From assembly GCF_021730395.1 (NCBI RefSeq), contig NC_069367.1, forward strand, positions 68,433,501-68,497,500: a stretch of DNA of 64,000 bases, read 5' to 3'. The notes beneath the pieces were generated by a model that saw only the letters and a program-made list of their open reading frames with translations, was not told the DNA's origin and made no database searches. This DNA is from Mercenaria mercenaria. Lineage: Eukaryota; Mollusca; Bivalvia; Venerida; Veneridae. A program made the position numbers and the translations under genes. Of this stretch, positions 37,600-51,275 are shown in pieces. Numbering within the stretch: position 1 is the first letter of the stretch; each line of letters starts with the position of its first letter.

Positions 37600-40500
37600 T
37601 TCTGAAGATTTTTTTTTTCTAAATTAATATATAGATTGAAATCGAGAGATCTTCAAAACAATATTATAAGAAATTTGAAATTAAAAATTACATATAGACA
37701 AGATCCAAAGAATCAATTATATTTAACTATAAACGACTCTTATTTAAATACTTTTAAAACTGAACTTAAAACTTTAAAAGGTATAAAAAAAAATGTTGTT
37801 TTAAAATAAAATTTTGCCAAATGGATAAACTGATACAATATATAAATCAGTTATTTTCAATCAAGGCTTTAGAATTATTAACACAAACGAAATAAAAAAA
37901 AAAATTTACATCAAGCTTTTGATGAAATAATAAATAGAATTTTGGGAATTGGATTTCTGAAGGAAGCGGCTGGAGAATAGAGTCAGTTGATGCTCATTTA
38001 TAAATAGATATAAGTATAGTCCATTGGCTGCTTAGTTATTTAGAATTTCCAAAACCATTAAAAAATCCAATTTAAAGGATTAATAAATATAAAGAAAGAT
38101 GATAACGAATGTTTTAATGGTGTCATTTAGCTTACAAATTTCTGTAACAAAAATTCTGAAAGAGTTTCAAATTTTAAAAAACATTTTAAACGATCTTGAT
38201 TTACTGGAATTAAATTTCCTGTTACATTAAATCAAATACCTAAAATAAGTTTTAAAAGAAATATCATTTAATATATTTGGTTATGAAGAAAATAGTATTT
38301 ATCCATTGTACATATCAAAAAAATCAATACGAAGAACACTGTGACATGTTGCTAATACTAATGATAAAATAAATGAAAATAAAAGATAAAATAACTGATG
38401 ATGACTGTAAAACCCCCAAGAACTGTAATCCAACATTATGTTTTGGATAAAAGACTTTAATAGATTAATGTTTTAAAAAAACCCAAAAATCAACATAAAA
38501 AACATTTTTGTAATCATGTTTACAGAATTTTACTCAAGAAAAAATATTAAATGAACACATACCAAATTGTTTAGCTATTAATGGTATCCAAGGCGTAAAA
38601 AAGCCAAAAGAGGGAAGTAAAGTACAATTTAAAAATTATCATAAAGGTTTAGCAGTACCTTTTGTAATTTATGCTGATTTTGAATCAATAACTAAAAAAG
38701 TTTTAATGCTTTACCCCTCAACTGAAACTTCATTTACTGAACCATATCAAAATCCCTATAGATTGTGGTTACGGCTATAAAATTGTTTGTTGTTATGACG
38801 ATAAATATACTAACCCCCAAACCCCGATTTATAGAGGTCCTAATGCAGTTTATAAGTTTATTGAAAAAAAGCTTGAGGAAGAGGAATATTTAAAGAAATA
38901 TTTAAAGAACATTTTAACAAAGAACCCAAGAATGTCTAAAATGATTCAACGAATTTAAAAACAAAAGTTTTGTCATATTTGTGAAAAAGAATATATAGAA
39001 GGTGAAGTGCCAGAAGAGATCACTGTCATATAACAGGAAAATTCAGAGGAAGGCTCACTCAGAATGTAATATTAATTTTAAACTAACCATAAAATTCCTG
39101 TTATTTTCATAATTTAAGAGGTTTTTGACGGTCATTTTTTTATGCAACAAATAGGAAAATTTAAAAGAAATTAATGTTATTCCCAACAATATGGAAAATA
39201 TATGGCATTTATGATTTCTGACTTGGTCTTTATTGATTCATTCAATTTATGTCTCAATCATTGGATAACTTAGTAAAAAATATTCCAGAATTTAAATACC
39301 AATCAACTGGGAAATTTTAATTTTGAAAATATAGAATTATTAAAAAAAAAAGGTGTTTATCCATATGATTACATGGATTCATTTAAAAAATTCAAAGAAA
39401 CAAATTACCTTTAAAGAAGATTTTTATTCAATTTTAAATGAAACACATATATTGACAACGAATATGAACCCTGCTAAAACGTTTGGAATAAATTTAAAAT
39501 TAAAACAATGGGAGAATTCATGATCTATATTTAAAAAACTGACGTATACTTTTTAGCTGATGTATTCGAAAATTTTAGAAAATTATGTTGGAGGTACTAC
39601 AAATTTGATCCTTGTCATTATTTTAGTAGTCTGGTTTTGCTTGGGATGCAATGTTAAAAATGATGGAATTTAAATTAGATTTAATAAACTGATATTGATA
39701 TGTATCTTTTTATTTGAAAAGGGATGAGAGGGGGGAATAAGTTATATTTCAAAAAGATACAGTAAAGCAAAAAAATGAAAATATGGGAAAAATTATAATT
39801 CAAAAGAAGAAAGCAAAACATTATGTACCTCGATGCCAATAATCTTTACGGTTGGGCTATGTGTCAACCTTTACCCCCGGAAACTTTAAATTTATATCCG
39901 AAAAAAAAATTTAAGAAATTAATGCAAAAGGTAAAAAATAATTTATAGTTGAATGTGATCTTGAATATCCAAAGAATTAATAAAACCCATAATGATTATC
40001 CCTTTTGCTCCCGAAAAATTAAAATACCCGATCAATGGCTTTCTGATTATAGTAAAAATATTAAAACAGAATTGAAAAAGGAAAAAATAATGTAAAGAAG
40101 TGGTTCCAACTTTAATGAAAAAAAAAAAAATTATGTAGTTATTAAAAAATCTTGAACATATACACAATTAGGGTTTTTAAAAGTAACAAAAAAACATAAA
40201 ATATTAACTTTTGATTCTCTCCTTGGTTAAAAAAATATATTGATTTTTTAAAACTCAAAAAGATCTAAAGCAAAAAATTCATTTGAAAAGGACTTTTTTT
40301 AAATTAATGAACAATTCTGTATTCGGGAAGACGATGGAGAATTACGCAAGAGGGTTTAAAATTAAAATTTAAAACTGATGAAAATATTTTATTAAATACA
40401 TAGCCAAACCTTCATTTGTTTGTTCAACGATGTTTAACTCTAAACCTTTTTGGTATTCATAAAGTAAAAGAAAGTTTGTTATTAAACAGACCTTGTTATG

Positions 40501-41060
40501 TTGGAATGTGCATTCTAGATTTATCAAAATATTTAATGTATGATTTTCATTATAATTATATTAAGGAAAAGTACAAGGGTAATTGTAAATTATTGTTTAC
40601 TGACACTGATTCATTATGTTATGAAATAAAAAACCAAAGTTTCGTTTAAAGACTTTTATAAGGACAAAGATTTATTTGATAATGTGTTACGATAACAACT
40701 CAAAAATTTTTTTTTGATAATAATAAAAAAATAATTGGAAATTAAAGATGAAGCTGCCGGTGTAGTAATTGTTGAATTGTCGGATTAAGAAGTAAAATGT
40801 ATTCTTATTTATTAGAAAATGAAGTAAACATTAAAAATGTAAGGAATTAAAAAACTTGTTGTTAAGAAAACAATAGTTCATAAAAATTATAAAAATACTT
40901 TGTTTAATTCACCCAAGTAATCACAACTTTAAGTTATTCGTTTAATAAACACAATCTTTCCAGTTATGTTATAAATAAAACATCTTTTCATGTTATGATG
41001 ATAAAAGATATATTTTTTGATAATGGTATTGATACATAGCTTATTCCTAAATTAATTAAA
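37600..41060 (+). pseudogene. Polinton remnant: protein-primed DNA polymerase B
   Basis: Recognisable blocks in order: VIYADFES (exonuclease region, ~38,660), CHIC and HCHITG with an IPVIFHNLRG-like block (~38,970-39,120), the LLADVFENFRKL region (~39,560), NNLYGWAMCQ-like block (~39,840), MNNSVFGKTMENYA (~40,310) and [12 protein letters not shown] (palm motif, ~40,600). It would replicate the element by protein priming in a working member. Broken many times. Confidence 0.88.
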
Positions 41061-41119
41061 GTTTTATTAAAATTTTTATTAAGTTTTTATTAAATATAGA
41101 AAACCCTAAATTGTTAACT

Positions 41120-42620
41120 GAATATTTTTAACGTTTAAGAATTAATAGAAATAACATCATTTACTTTAAATTTATTAGTATAATTAATAGAAATAGATTT
41201 ATTTTTTTCTGTTATTTTTACATCGTAACTTTGAAGAATTACATTTTCTTTATTTTTTAGTTGTAATTTAGCTTCTCCTTTATCTAAATTTTAATTGCAT
41301 CAACAAGAATAATTAAGATGCAATTAAAATTAATTCTTACATTATTACCATTTTGAACTAAACCGGGACTAGCATTTACAGTTTTCCATTGAAAAATCCA
41401 CCATCGGTATCTTTAGTATAAACATGTTAAAACAAAGGAGGTTTTCTTATTAATTGCTTTCTATTTGTTTTCTATTTTATTTACTTTTTCATTTATATTA
41501 TTGAATTTCCCCTTATATTAATTATTCCAGTTAAATTTCAGTTAAATAAATTCCTTTTTATTAAAATAATTTAATAGTTTGTTCATTTACTCTTTGATTA
41601 TTAATTTTTTGTATTTTATACAAATAAATCATACAATGGTACTTTATCTTGTAACATTTTAATGAAAAATAAACAATAATATCCACAAAGGGATACTTGT
41701 TTTGTCTTGATATTGAACATTGTTGTATTTTACATTTTGGGATATACTGAATTACTTCTTTTGGTGGGGAAGTCCAAATGGGTCAAGTATATTTTACCAA
41801 TATAACAAACCCAATGGTTCCAGGACCAACAGAGTCATCCAAATTATAATTCCACACTCGTTCCCTTTTTTTTTAATTTTTAATAAATTATTTCTATAAT
41901 ACACCCCTAAAAATTTTTAATTTTTAAATTTTTTTACCATTGTTCTATTTCAAGTTAGATATTGGTTTGTTTTTTAAATTTTATTTTTTTTACTATAGGA
42001 ATTCGTCTGTAAGGTCTTCGTTGTGAATCAATTTTGTAGTCCTTTCCCACTTTAAAAAAGATGTAATCAAAGGTATTCCTAGACTGCGCCAAACATACCT
42101 AAAAACCCACCGTCGTGTTTTTTTTTTTGTGTTAATTAAATCACTCCAGATTACTAATTGCTTTCTTTTATTAGGTGTAAGATATGGTGATATCATATTT
42201 CTCTTATCATTAGCTACTGAATTTAAAACCATTTCCAAGTATTTTACTAACACCAGTACTGGCCCGTCCAGACAAAGCACCAATGCCTTTGAGGGGCTAA
42301 TATTTTTGGAGTATTTTTGCTGCCATTGGAAGAATTGTTTTTTCTAATAAACCCGCCAAAGTCCCAAAAATCCCCCATTTGACCTTGACTGGACATTTGT
42401 TTCTTTGAAATTGTTAATTTCTAATCCCTTCTTATTTGCAACAGCTTTTTTAATTTGATTTTAAAATTTTTGTTTTTGTTAAAAGTAAAGGGAAGTTTCC
42501 ATGTAATTGTTCATGTTTTAATCTAAAGTATGGGAATTTTATTATTATAAGCTTGTGCTAAAATTTTTCTTTGTCATCTGTAAGGTTAATTTTATATTCA
42601 ATATAATTTGATGACATTAT
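41120..42620 (-). pseudogene. Polinton remnant: virion-associated protein region
   Basis: The minus-strand start near 42,615 (MSNYIEY) and a later LTPNKRKQLVIW block are typical of the conserved small virion proteins beside the capsid genes in Polintons. The exact identity (PX/PY/PW-type) is not settled. Broken. Confidence 0.45.
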
Positions 42621-42649
42621 ATAAATTTATATTATTTTAATTTATATTT

Positions 42650-43925
42650 ATTTTATTTAACAATAACAAGTTATTTCCAATAGTATTTATTTCAACTGTT
42701 TTTCTTTCAATACAATTGCGTAACACGAATTAGCTGCTGGGGGAATATTTAATTAGCTGTTAATGTAATATGCTTAGGATCTTCTGTTATTACTTCCTTT
42801 TTATATTCCAAAATTAAAATGAATAAATCCAAACAAACTTTTTAAAATTTGATCTATTTAGCAGACTTCCCGTGTTTATTATTTTGTTTTATTAATAAAT
42901 TAATTACATCATCATATATTTTTGATATACTTGTATATTCTGTTTTTGGATAAAAAACACCATTTCCAACTTCGAGACGACAAGAACTCAAAATGCAATT
43001 TTCATTTGTGCATTAATTTTAAAGTATCTAATAAATGTGGGATTATGTTCTTGTGAATTACTTTTATCAGGTCGTTGTAAATAAACAAATACATGGTTGT
43101 GGTTTTGTTACACCAGCTGTTATTCTAAAGGTTATATTAGTTGTGGGGTAAACAGTTGATTGTGTCACCCTTTCCCTAAGGTATGACATCTTTTCTTTTT
43201 TAAATCTTTCAGTAGCAATTAGATCAAACCCAAAATTTATTAAAAACCAAAAAGCGGAACCATAGAATTAATTTTGTTACAATTACTCTACCTGGGTCTC
43301 CCCCAGCCCCTAAAAAATTAAATTTATCATCATCCGTTAGCTGCAGTGTTATTTGAATTTGACTTGGAGGTAAAATATTAGTTTCTAAACCCTGAAAAAA
43401 TGAATAATTATTTAATGGAATTTTAGCATTTACCTCACTACCACCTTGGATTAATTTCTTTCTAATAGCGAAACCACTATTATATCCAGCTTGGCCAGTC
43501 CTACTTTCAGCAGTAGCAGTAGTATCTAAAGAGATAAATTCATTTGTTCCAGTTGATTTTGCATAATCTTCAGATAGTTCAACCAAACTCTTTACATTTA
43601 TTACTTTGTATAAATTATTACAATCATAAACAATTTTTCCATTTTGTTTAACCACTAATTGATCAATTAATGAAGCGTGCATTTTTTAATTAGAGCAATT
43701 TGATCTCCAAAAATCTAATTATTACCATCAGCAAGCTTATTTACTTAAAACTTACTTCAAAATAACCATTAAACCAATCAAAATATGAGCTTCTATCATT
43801 ATTGTAAAGTGATATCCTTTTTTTTGTTGTTTAACATTATTCCAGGACAGATATTAATGCTGTATCTAATTGAATAGGAGTTAATTCATATCTTTCGAAA
43901 TATTCTTTTGTTCTAAACATGTATA
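42650..43925 (-). pseudogene. Polinton remnant: major capsid protein (double jelly-roll type)
   Basis: The longest intact stretch (43,224-43,682) contains ASLIDQLVVKQNGKIVYDC and PLNNYSFFQGLETNILPPSQ, characteristic of Polinton major capsid proteins. The N-terminal part extends toward 43,920. Broken. Confidence 0.75.
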
Positions 43926-43989
43926 TATTATATATTATTTTATTTTTTTATTCTATTTTTTTATTTTAGTTTTTATTTTATTTTTATTT

Positions 43990-44465
43990 TTATTAAGTTA
44001 AAACTTTATTTTTTAAAATTTAAAATCGTTAATACGTTTTTGTTGAGCTGAAGTTCCAGCACGAGTTAAAGTCCCAGATCGACAATATTCTATTTATTCT
44101 CATATGAATATCCTCCTCATTATCATTATTTTTATTTTTAATTTTTATTATTATTTTTATTTCTTTTCTTGTAATTCCTTAGCAATTAAATTACCAACTG
44201 CCGGAGCAGGTTTTTTTTTAAGTTTTTCAACAATTTTAGCGCAGCAAAATTTCCAACTTCTGTTCCAACCTTTTTTGTTCCACTTTAAAGTGCTGCTTTT
44301 CCTGCTGTTTCCAAGCTTTTTTCCAGCTGTGCTAATTGAGGATGAATTAATTTCGTTAAAGGTCAAAGATTCCTGTTCCGCGTATATTTTTCTCTCCCGT
44401 TGTGAGCATCAACATAAATAAATATTCCTTTATTTTGTCATAAACTTTTTTGAAACATTATATAA
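43990..44465 (-). pseudogene. Polinton remnant: small basic virion protein
   Basis: Lys-rich stretch with Ala/Pro segments located between the major and minor capsid genes, as in related elements. Function inferred from position. Confidence 0.35.
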
Positions 44466-44489
44466 AACTAAAATTTAATAAAAGTTTTA

Positions 44490-45262
44490 AAACTTTAGTT
44501 TTAATTTAAAATTTCTTTTAAAATTAGTGTAAAAACTTGTTTCAACCTCATTAAAATTAATTATTCTACCAAATACATCTGTAATATATATTCTAATTGA
44601 ATTTATAATATATTTATTAATTTCGAATATCCAACTCTTTGTGGTTCTTTTGAAAATGGATAAGCTCTTGTTAAATCTGCAGTACTTAAAGCATAGATAA
44701 TATCACTGAAATTACCATCAACAAGAATTAAAATAAGATCAAATGAATGTAAATTGTATCCACAGAGTTAGTTATATTTGGTGTTTTAGTTCCCCATTCA
44801 GTTTTGTCAAATTTTTTTTTTCTCAAATCCAAGCAATGTATGAAAATTTGATACTTCCAAATCCATCCAAAAAATTATCTGTAATTGAAATCAAAATCTT
44901 AAAACTACTTAAATCAAATTTCAAACTTATTGGAGCAATTTCGATTTATAAAATTATAATCACCATTACTTATTAATGTTTCCCTAATATAATTATTAAT
45001 ATCTGTGTAACTGTAAGAACCATTTGTAAAATATATATTTTCCAATCCTTACCATTATTATAACGAATTCTTTTATTATCATATTCATCACCTAATATTA
45101 TGCCAAGAATAGGTCATAGTGTTAATACAAATCCAAACCAACAACATAAGTTTTATTTTTATCTAAAATTAAAGAACGACAATCTAATTGTAAAATCACT
45201 CGGAGTATTTTTGTTATCATCTTTAATTGTTTCAGAACTTAATACTATTTTTTGTTCCATTT
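44490..45262 (-). pseudogene. Polinton remnant: minor capsid (penton-like) protein
   Basis: Starts near 45,260 with MEQKIVLSSETIKDDNKNTP and TPSDFTIRL, a hallmark start of Polinton minor capsid proteins. Later blocks are diverged and broken. Confidence 0.65.
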
Positions 45263-45299
45263 ATATATAATTAAAAACTAAAGTTTTAAAACTTTAACT

Positions 45300-46530
45300 A
45301 AAATTCAAATTCAAGAAAAATATTTTTTATATAACATTTCATGTTCTTTTGGTAAGAGTGAATTCATTTTTAATAGTTCATCAATTATTCTAATACCTTC
45401 ATTTTTTAGTTCTTCATTATTATTTCCAGCATCAATTGAACCACACATTAACTCCAAGTCATTAACCAATTCTTTTGGTTTAAACAGGGACAAACGTCAT
45501 AACCTTGTTCCCCTAATTACTTTTTTAAATTTCATAGATCTTTTATTGATAGGTAATCCTGATTTTTCTGTTAATTCTTTAAATATTTTTCTTGAATGAA
45601 TTGAATACTTTTTCTTATTGTTATATCTTTTATTAATTAAATCAATTAAATCATCATCAACTTTAGTATTAATGACTTCTTTTCCAGTTATTCTATCCTT
45701 AGCAATTAATTTGTTTTGACCATAAAGTTTATGAAAGTTAATAATTAAATTACCATATTGTCCATTTGGTTAAAACTTTATATGGGTTATGATATCTTTT
45801 TCCTTTTTCCTTTTTTATATGTAAAAGACATACCATGAATATTATTTAACCGGTCTTTGTACTTTAATAATTCATCCCGATCATGTTTTAATTCTTTTGC
45901 TTTTTCTCGTTTATTTGGATCTTTTGATTTTGATTTGCTAGCTATTAGACCATTTAATTTTTTAATATCTTCAGTAACATCACTCATTGTGTCTTTAAGA
46001 TCGTCTTCATTTATTTTATTAGGATCAAGTATATTTGCATTTAAAAGGTCAAATATTTCAGACGGTTTGGAATATTCATATTCTTCTAAAACATTATTAT
46101 CCAAATCAGCATCCAAATTTATGTAGTATTTCCTTTGCTTTCGGTCTTGTTCCCCAAATTTTTTTCTTCTGATTCTTCAGTGTATCATGCTCACCTTTTT
46201 TTTAATGGTTGTAATGGTTGTTGTAGTTCCGAGGGTGGTTGTTCTTCCAATATCTCTGCCAACCTTTTTGATTTTCTATTTCATATATCTTATTAGCAAA
46301 AACTTTCTGGAAGTAACGCTAATTGTTGTTTTATTCCGGGTAATGCTTTTAAACTGACTTGATAATTGTTCTTTTGACTTTATTTTTTTCAGTAATTGGC
46401 TTATAAATTCAGTATACATATCCCGATTTGTAGCTTTCTTATTTTTTCTCTCATTATTTCTTCTCTAAGATCTCTCATCTTTTGCCCAACTAATTTTTTT
46501 TTTTATTATCATTTCATTAAGTTTTGATTG
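45300..46530 (-). pseudogene. Polinton remnant: coiled-coil virion-associated region
   Basis: Two stretches (45,311-45,493 and 45,787-46,116) are rich in Lys, Glu, Asp and Leu with heptad-like spacing. Specific function unknown. Confidence 0.4.
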
Positions 46531-46604
46531 CATTTATATAATAATGTAAAATAATGTAAAATAATGTAAAATAATGTAAAATAATGTAAATATTGTAAAT
46601 AATG

Positions 46605-47275
46605 TAATAATATATAAAATGGAAATTCCCAAATTATGATACAAAAAATGATAAATCCAATAACTTTAAACAATTTTATCCTTTTATGCCAGATTCATGT
46701 TTTAGAATGTTAATATGTGGATCGTCAGGATCTGGAAAAACAAAAACACTAATGCATAAACTTCAAAAACCTCTTATATATTATGATAAATTATACTTGT
46801 ATGCTAAAAACCTAGAACAACTAAATATCAGGAATTTTAATTAACAACTTAAATCAAATTGCAAAAAAATTAAAGTAGATCCAATGAAATACTTGAATTT
46901 CAGCTGATCCCGACCAAATTGAAGCATGTGAAAATCTTGAATCAGAAAAACAAAAAGTAGTATATTTGATGATTTTGTATGTGAAATAAAAGTTCAAAAT
47001 AAATAACAAAATACTTTATTCAAGGCGTCACAAAAACTGTTGTGGTTATTTATTTAAGTCAGTCTTACTATAAAACACCAAAAGATATTCGGATTAACTG
47101 TTCACATTTATTTTAATTTGAAAGTCCAGGAAAATGGGAAAATAATAGGATTTGTGATGAAAAAAATATAGATCGTGATACTTTTGCTAAATGCAACAAA
47201 TCAAAAATATGATTCTTATATATTGACAAACCAAGGAAGTTTTTAAAAAAAAAACTTTACTGGTAATATATAATA
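46605..47275 (+). pseudogene. Polinton remnant: FtsK/HerA-type packaging ATPase
   Basis: Walker A GSSGSGKT preceded by FRMLICG near 46,710-46,760. A later region near 47,030-47,110 recalls the LSQSYYKTP-type motif of A32-like ATPases. Broken. Confidence 0.8.
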
Positions 47276-47282
47276 ATTTATA

Positions 47283-48610
47283 ATGGAGTTTTTAATGATG
47301 TAAAAACAAATAAGTGAACCTGACAGTATAAGTAAAGTTAAATTTGATATTGGTTTTAAGTGATTATGCTACTAAAAAGCAATTCAAAAAGCTTAAAAGG
47401 AAACGGAATCATATTTCACAGAAATAAGGAAATTGATAACACAATGAATAGAGCATTTGATATGGGAGGTAATGAAATAATCAACCTAGGAAATCCAGAT
47501 AAAACCCCCGATGCAGTTCCAGACGTTTGTGTATAAAAAATTTTAAGTGTAATAGATGACTATAAACTTGAAGACATCAAAGTATAAAACAACCTAGAAG
47601 TAGAAGTAAAGAATATGAAGAATTACAAAAGATTTTAAAAAAAATTCTTATTAATTAATCAATTACAAGTAAAATTGAAGAAAAAATGAAAGCTATGACT
47701 GATTCTATTAAAGAACTTGAAGAGAAATTGATTTGACAGATGACAACATAAAGAAATATTTCGAGTTAATTTAAACATTTTATTCACTCAAGTTCAAGAA
47801 TTAAAAGATAGTATGATTAAACATGAAGAACTATTATTGAAGATTATCAAGATTATTGAAGCTGAAAAAAGTTACAAAATATGTATCAGTTAGAAATCAG
47901 ACAGAAATAAATTAAACTAAATACTGAAATGGCAAAAGGGAATCAATTTACTCGATACATTTTCAAATAAATTCAGAATATAAATCTGAATTGAAAAGGC
48001 ACTTCCCAAAGAGGTGATGACATGATACAGCATTAGATAACCTTTAAAAAGAAATTAATTCTAAAATTGATGACTTTAAAAAACAAAATTTGAAATTGGA
48101 TTAGTATTGTTGACAACCGTCAAATTTTAAAAAATGCAGAATTAAGTAATATTACCAAAAAAATTACAAGAAGATATTTAAAGAATTTAATGATAAAATT
48201 AAAAAAATAACAAATGATTTGGACTCTGTAGTTGAAATATCAGCTAACAAGAAGAAGCAATTAAAATAATTTAAAGATAAAAATAATGATAAAATTAAAA
48301 AAATAACAAATGATTTGGGCTCTGTAGTTAAAATATCGATAAACAAGGAGAATCAATCACTGCTAATACCCAAGTAATTACTGGTAATACTAAAGCAATA
48401 ACCGGGAATGTTGAAGAAATTACCACTAATGGGTGAAGAAATTACAAAAGTAAAAAATGTTTTCTTAAAACAAGAAACACAATTTGCTAGAACAAAAGGC
48501 GTTGTTTGACAATTTATCTGCTTCTGAAGTTGCTACAACAAAACGAGTTGATGATTTAGCTGAAATAATTCTTAAACTAAAAAGAAAGACAGGAAAATAG
48601 AAAAAAGGGT
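47283..48610 (+). pseudogene. Polinton remnant: fibre-like and coiled-coil region
   Basis: Near 47,440-47,530 a stretch with FDMGGNEIINLG resembles the tail-fibre motif found in phage receptor-binding proteins. Long Lys/Glu/Ile-rich segments with heptad character follow. Broken. Confidence 0.45.
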
Positions 48611-49324
48611 AGAGGAAGTAAAACTGAAATGTTTCTCTTTGAATACTATTATAATCATACTTTTGATTACATACAAAAAGAAAAAGTATTTTGACCGTCG
48701 TGGTGCCTGGATACATTCAACATATAAAAAATGGCCGATCTGAACTATTTAAATATTTTGAAAAAAGACCTGGAATTATCTTAGATTATAAAGATTTTTT
48801 AAGCATAACCAAACAATATAAAATAGATGTACTAGGGTATGTTTTTGAGTGGTGTGTTTTAGTCGGAAAAACCGGAACTTATATAATAGATATTAAGATT
48901 TTATTAAAGGGGCGAGCTCTCCGGGTGACCGAAAAACCGACTAAAAGCCCAAAATCACATTTTTATTTAGGTGGCGGGAAAGATAGGCCTCAGGATGATG
49001 TTTTTATTTGATATATTTGATAATGTAAATTAACAGCTGAGGCAGCTGAGGACTTTGAAAACTGATAAGTTTTAAAATCTATGTATAAGAAAAAAATTAA
49101 AATTTATCTAAAACAGGAACATGTTTGATATTCACCCGTATAACGATTTCAGCATCTACGAATTTAAAATTTATGCTTTTGATAGGTAGTTACTTAGATT
49201 CTACATATCGGTGAACCTATATCCTCTGGTAGAAGCAGACTTTTGAATTAAAAGCTTAATTAAAGTTTTAATTACTATGTGTACCCTGATAATATACTTT
49301 CTAATTCAAAAAAGATCAAATAAG
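48611..49324 (+). other. Polinton interior, unrecognised 106-codon frame
   Basis: 48,691-49,011 is one of the longer frames in the element. No family is recognised. Confidence 0.35.
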
Positions 49325-49690
49325 TTACATTTTATCAATAAAAATAATCTGCCAAAAGTTTGCCAAAAGTTTGTCAAAGTTGGCAGACTTGTCAATTGCT
49401 GCCACTTGGCAGAAAAATGGCAGACTTTTGATTGGTTGAATTTGTGTTTGCCAACGTTCTGCCAAAAGTTTGTCAAGTTGGCAGCGACTGCCACATTGCT
49501 GCCACTTGGCAGGATTTTGGCAAATATTTGGTGGAAGTGTTTAATCATATTTTACTATAGGTTTTCATAAAGTACTATGAAAAGTTGTTTATTTTTTGGT
49601 TTTAAATTGTCCGGCATTGGAATTTTTAGAATAGGGTCAAGGGGTCAGGGGGGCCAGAATTGAGCCAAAAGCGGTATTTCTTATACTACT
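49325..49690 (-). repeat. Polinton right terminal inverted repeat
   Basis: Reverse complement of the left repeat. Ends TATACTACT before the target duplication. Confidence 0.93.
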
Positions 49691-49765
49691 ACCATCAAAG
49701 CTGGAAAGTCGCCATATGACCTATAATTGTGTCGGTGCGACATTAAACCCAATAAAATCAAATAC
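49691..49765 (+). mobile_element. Same SINE, 3' part after the Polinton
   Basis: Resumes with the duplicated ACCATC, then AAAGCTGGAAAGTCGCCATA, GTGTCGGTGCGAC and ATTAAACCCAATAAAA as the tail. Confidence 0.8.
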
Positions 49766-50936
49766 TTTGCGATGCGTGACTCTGACTGTATTTATTGTGT
49801 CAATACTTCCAAGGAGTTTTTACCTTTTAGTTTATGTATGCAACAGGGATTCATTATTCATGCAACAAAAACGTCTTTGCAGTTTTATGACTAATAAATC
49901 ATTTCATGATATTAAAAAGTGAATACATTTTATTGATATTGGTTATTTTGTTTAGTTGATTTACAAGATATTTCCTTGTTTTTGTATTTCAAAAAGTGAC
50001 TATAATGGAAAGATATAGTAGACGATTGCCTTAAAATATCCACTAAGTTGATAATATATGAATAAAATGAAAATATACATCTCAAGTCCGGCTACAGAAA
50101 GGCATTTCACAATATGACTGACGCTTTTGACAGCTTTTACACATGTTTATAGGTAAACGTCAACATTAAATCATGTTTAGAATGTTTAAAAATGACATGA
50201 TATTCTAAAACAAACCATAGGTTTTCAGAGTACTAAGTTCCAATTAAAAAATCAAAGCCCTGAAAGAACTGATAGCCAGTGCTTATTGAGTGATATTTCA
50301 ACCGATACACCTGAAGAATCAACGTTTCATTGTGCATAGACCGGTCATCATTTGAACAATGTTGGCAGAGGTCTACTAGACAATGCTACATGCCACATAT
50401 CAAAGCTCTGTGCATTGTGGTTCAAGACAAGAAGATTTTTAAAGGTTTTCCCTATACAACTCTATGTTAAACTAAGTTTGCCCCTAACCCTAGAGCGGAG
50501 TAATTTCGAATATTTCGGATGTGAATATAAAGTCCATAGTTATTATAGAATCCGTTGCTGCTTGTTTTTGTTGTTTAAAACAGTAGTCCTCAATTGCTCA
50601 CACATTCACACAATACCAAGATTATACAAACTAAATATGGGTTATACACGTCCGGAATATTTGTGTGCTGCGGTCGCATAGAATTGAAGGAAAACTCAAA
50701 CGACACGAGGTTGAAACATTGTAGTTGATTTAGAGCTATAGCCAGTTGTTAAAGCAGTGGCTAAAACACAAAGACATCAAGTAAGAAAGTTGCTTTATTT
50801 TTAAAAAAGTCGAGGAGGGAGGTTGTGGGGGTGGGGGGGGGGGTGGCAGGTGCTCTCCATGGTCACGTGAATTTAACACATGACCATGGTCATCATTACT
50901 TAAATGTCTGTTACTTCTGTATACTAATGACATTTC
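49766..50936. other. Intergenic, nothing recognised; G run at 50,829-50,843
   Basis: Open frame 50,352-50,681 has no recognisable product. Confidence 0.5.
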
Positions 50937-51020
50937 ACTACTTTCCCACCTTTTTGAACGTGCTGAAATATCTATAATATTTAACTACTTTCCCACCTTT
51001 TTGAACGTGCTGAAATATCT
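50937..51020. repeat. Direct duplication, 37 bp twice at 47-bp spacing
   Basis: ACTACTTTCCCACCTTTTTG and GAACGTGCTGAAATATCT occur at 50,937 and again, identically, at 50,984. Confidence 0.9.
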
Positions 51021-51275
51021 TACCTTGTACAATAACCGAAAGGGAAATACAAATAAGAAGGATGGAAAAAAAGTAAGATTTTATTTAGCTTTGCATTATC
51101 AACAAATAACACAGTCACAGTCACACTCCACAGTAAATGGTGACCTATATCTTATCTACACACATCTACGGGTGTTTATATGCACGCTAGATCTAGCATT
51201 GTTTCATTTTCCGATCATAATATCAAACTATTGTACATAAAGTACAGTTAAGGCCTGAGATATACTAAAAGTCCT

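Larger units (their letters stand above)
34498..49690. mobile_element. Polinton/Maverick element, 15.2 kb, broken fossil copy with both ends
   Basis: Bounded by ~365-bp terminal inverted repeats starting AGTAGTATAAGAAATACCGC and a 6-bp target duplication inside a SINE. The interior holds the usual parts on two strands. Plus strand: zinc-finger/PLA2-like segment, integrase with chromodomain, protein-primed DNA polymerase B, packaging ATPase, fibre-like coiled-coil region. Minus strand: capsid and virion-associated genes. No adenovirus-type protease was recognised. The structural outline looks whole but the genes are broken many times over (dozens of breaks). The TIRs differ by only a few percent by eye, implying a fairly recent insertion, which contrasts with the state of the genes. 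Base composition is far more AT-rich than the flanks. Confidence 0.93.

Noticed and set aside
48691-49011. Candidate adenovirus-type protease of the Polinton
   Set aside because: I see no protease motif in this frame, so no function is assigned.
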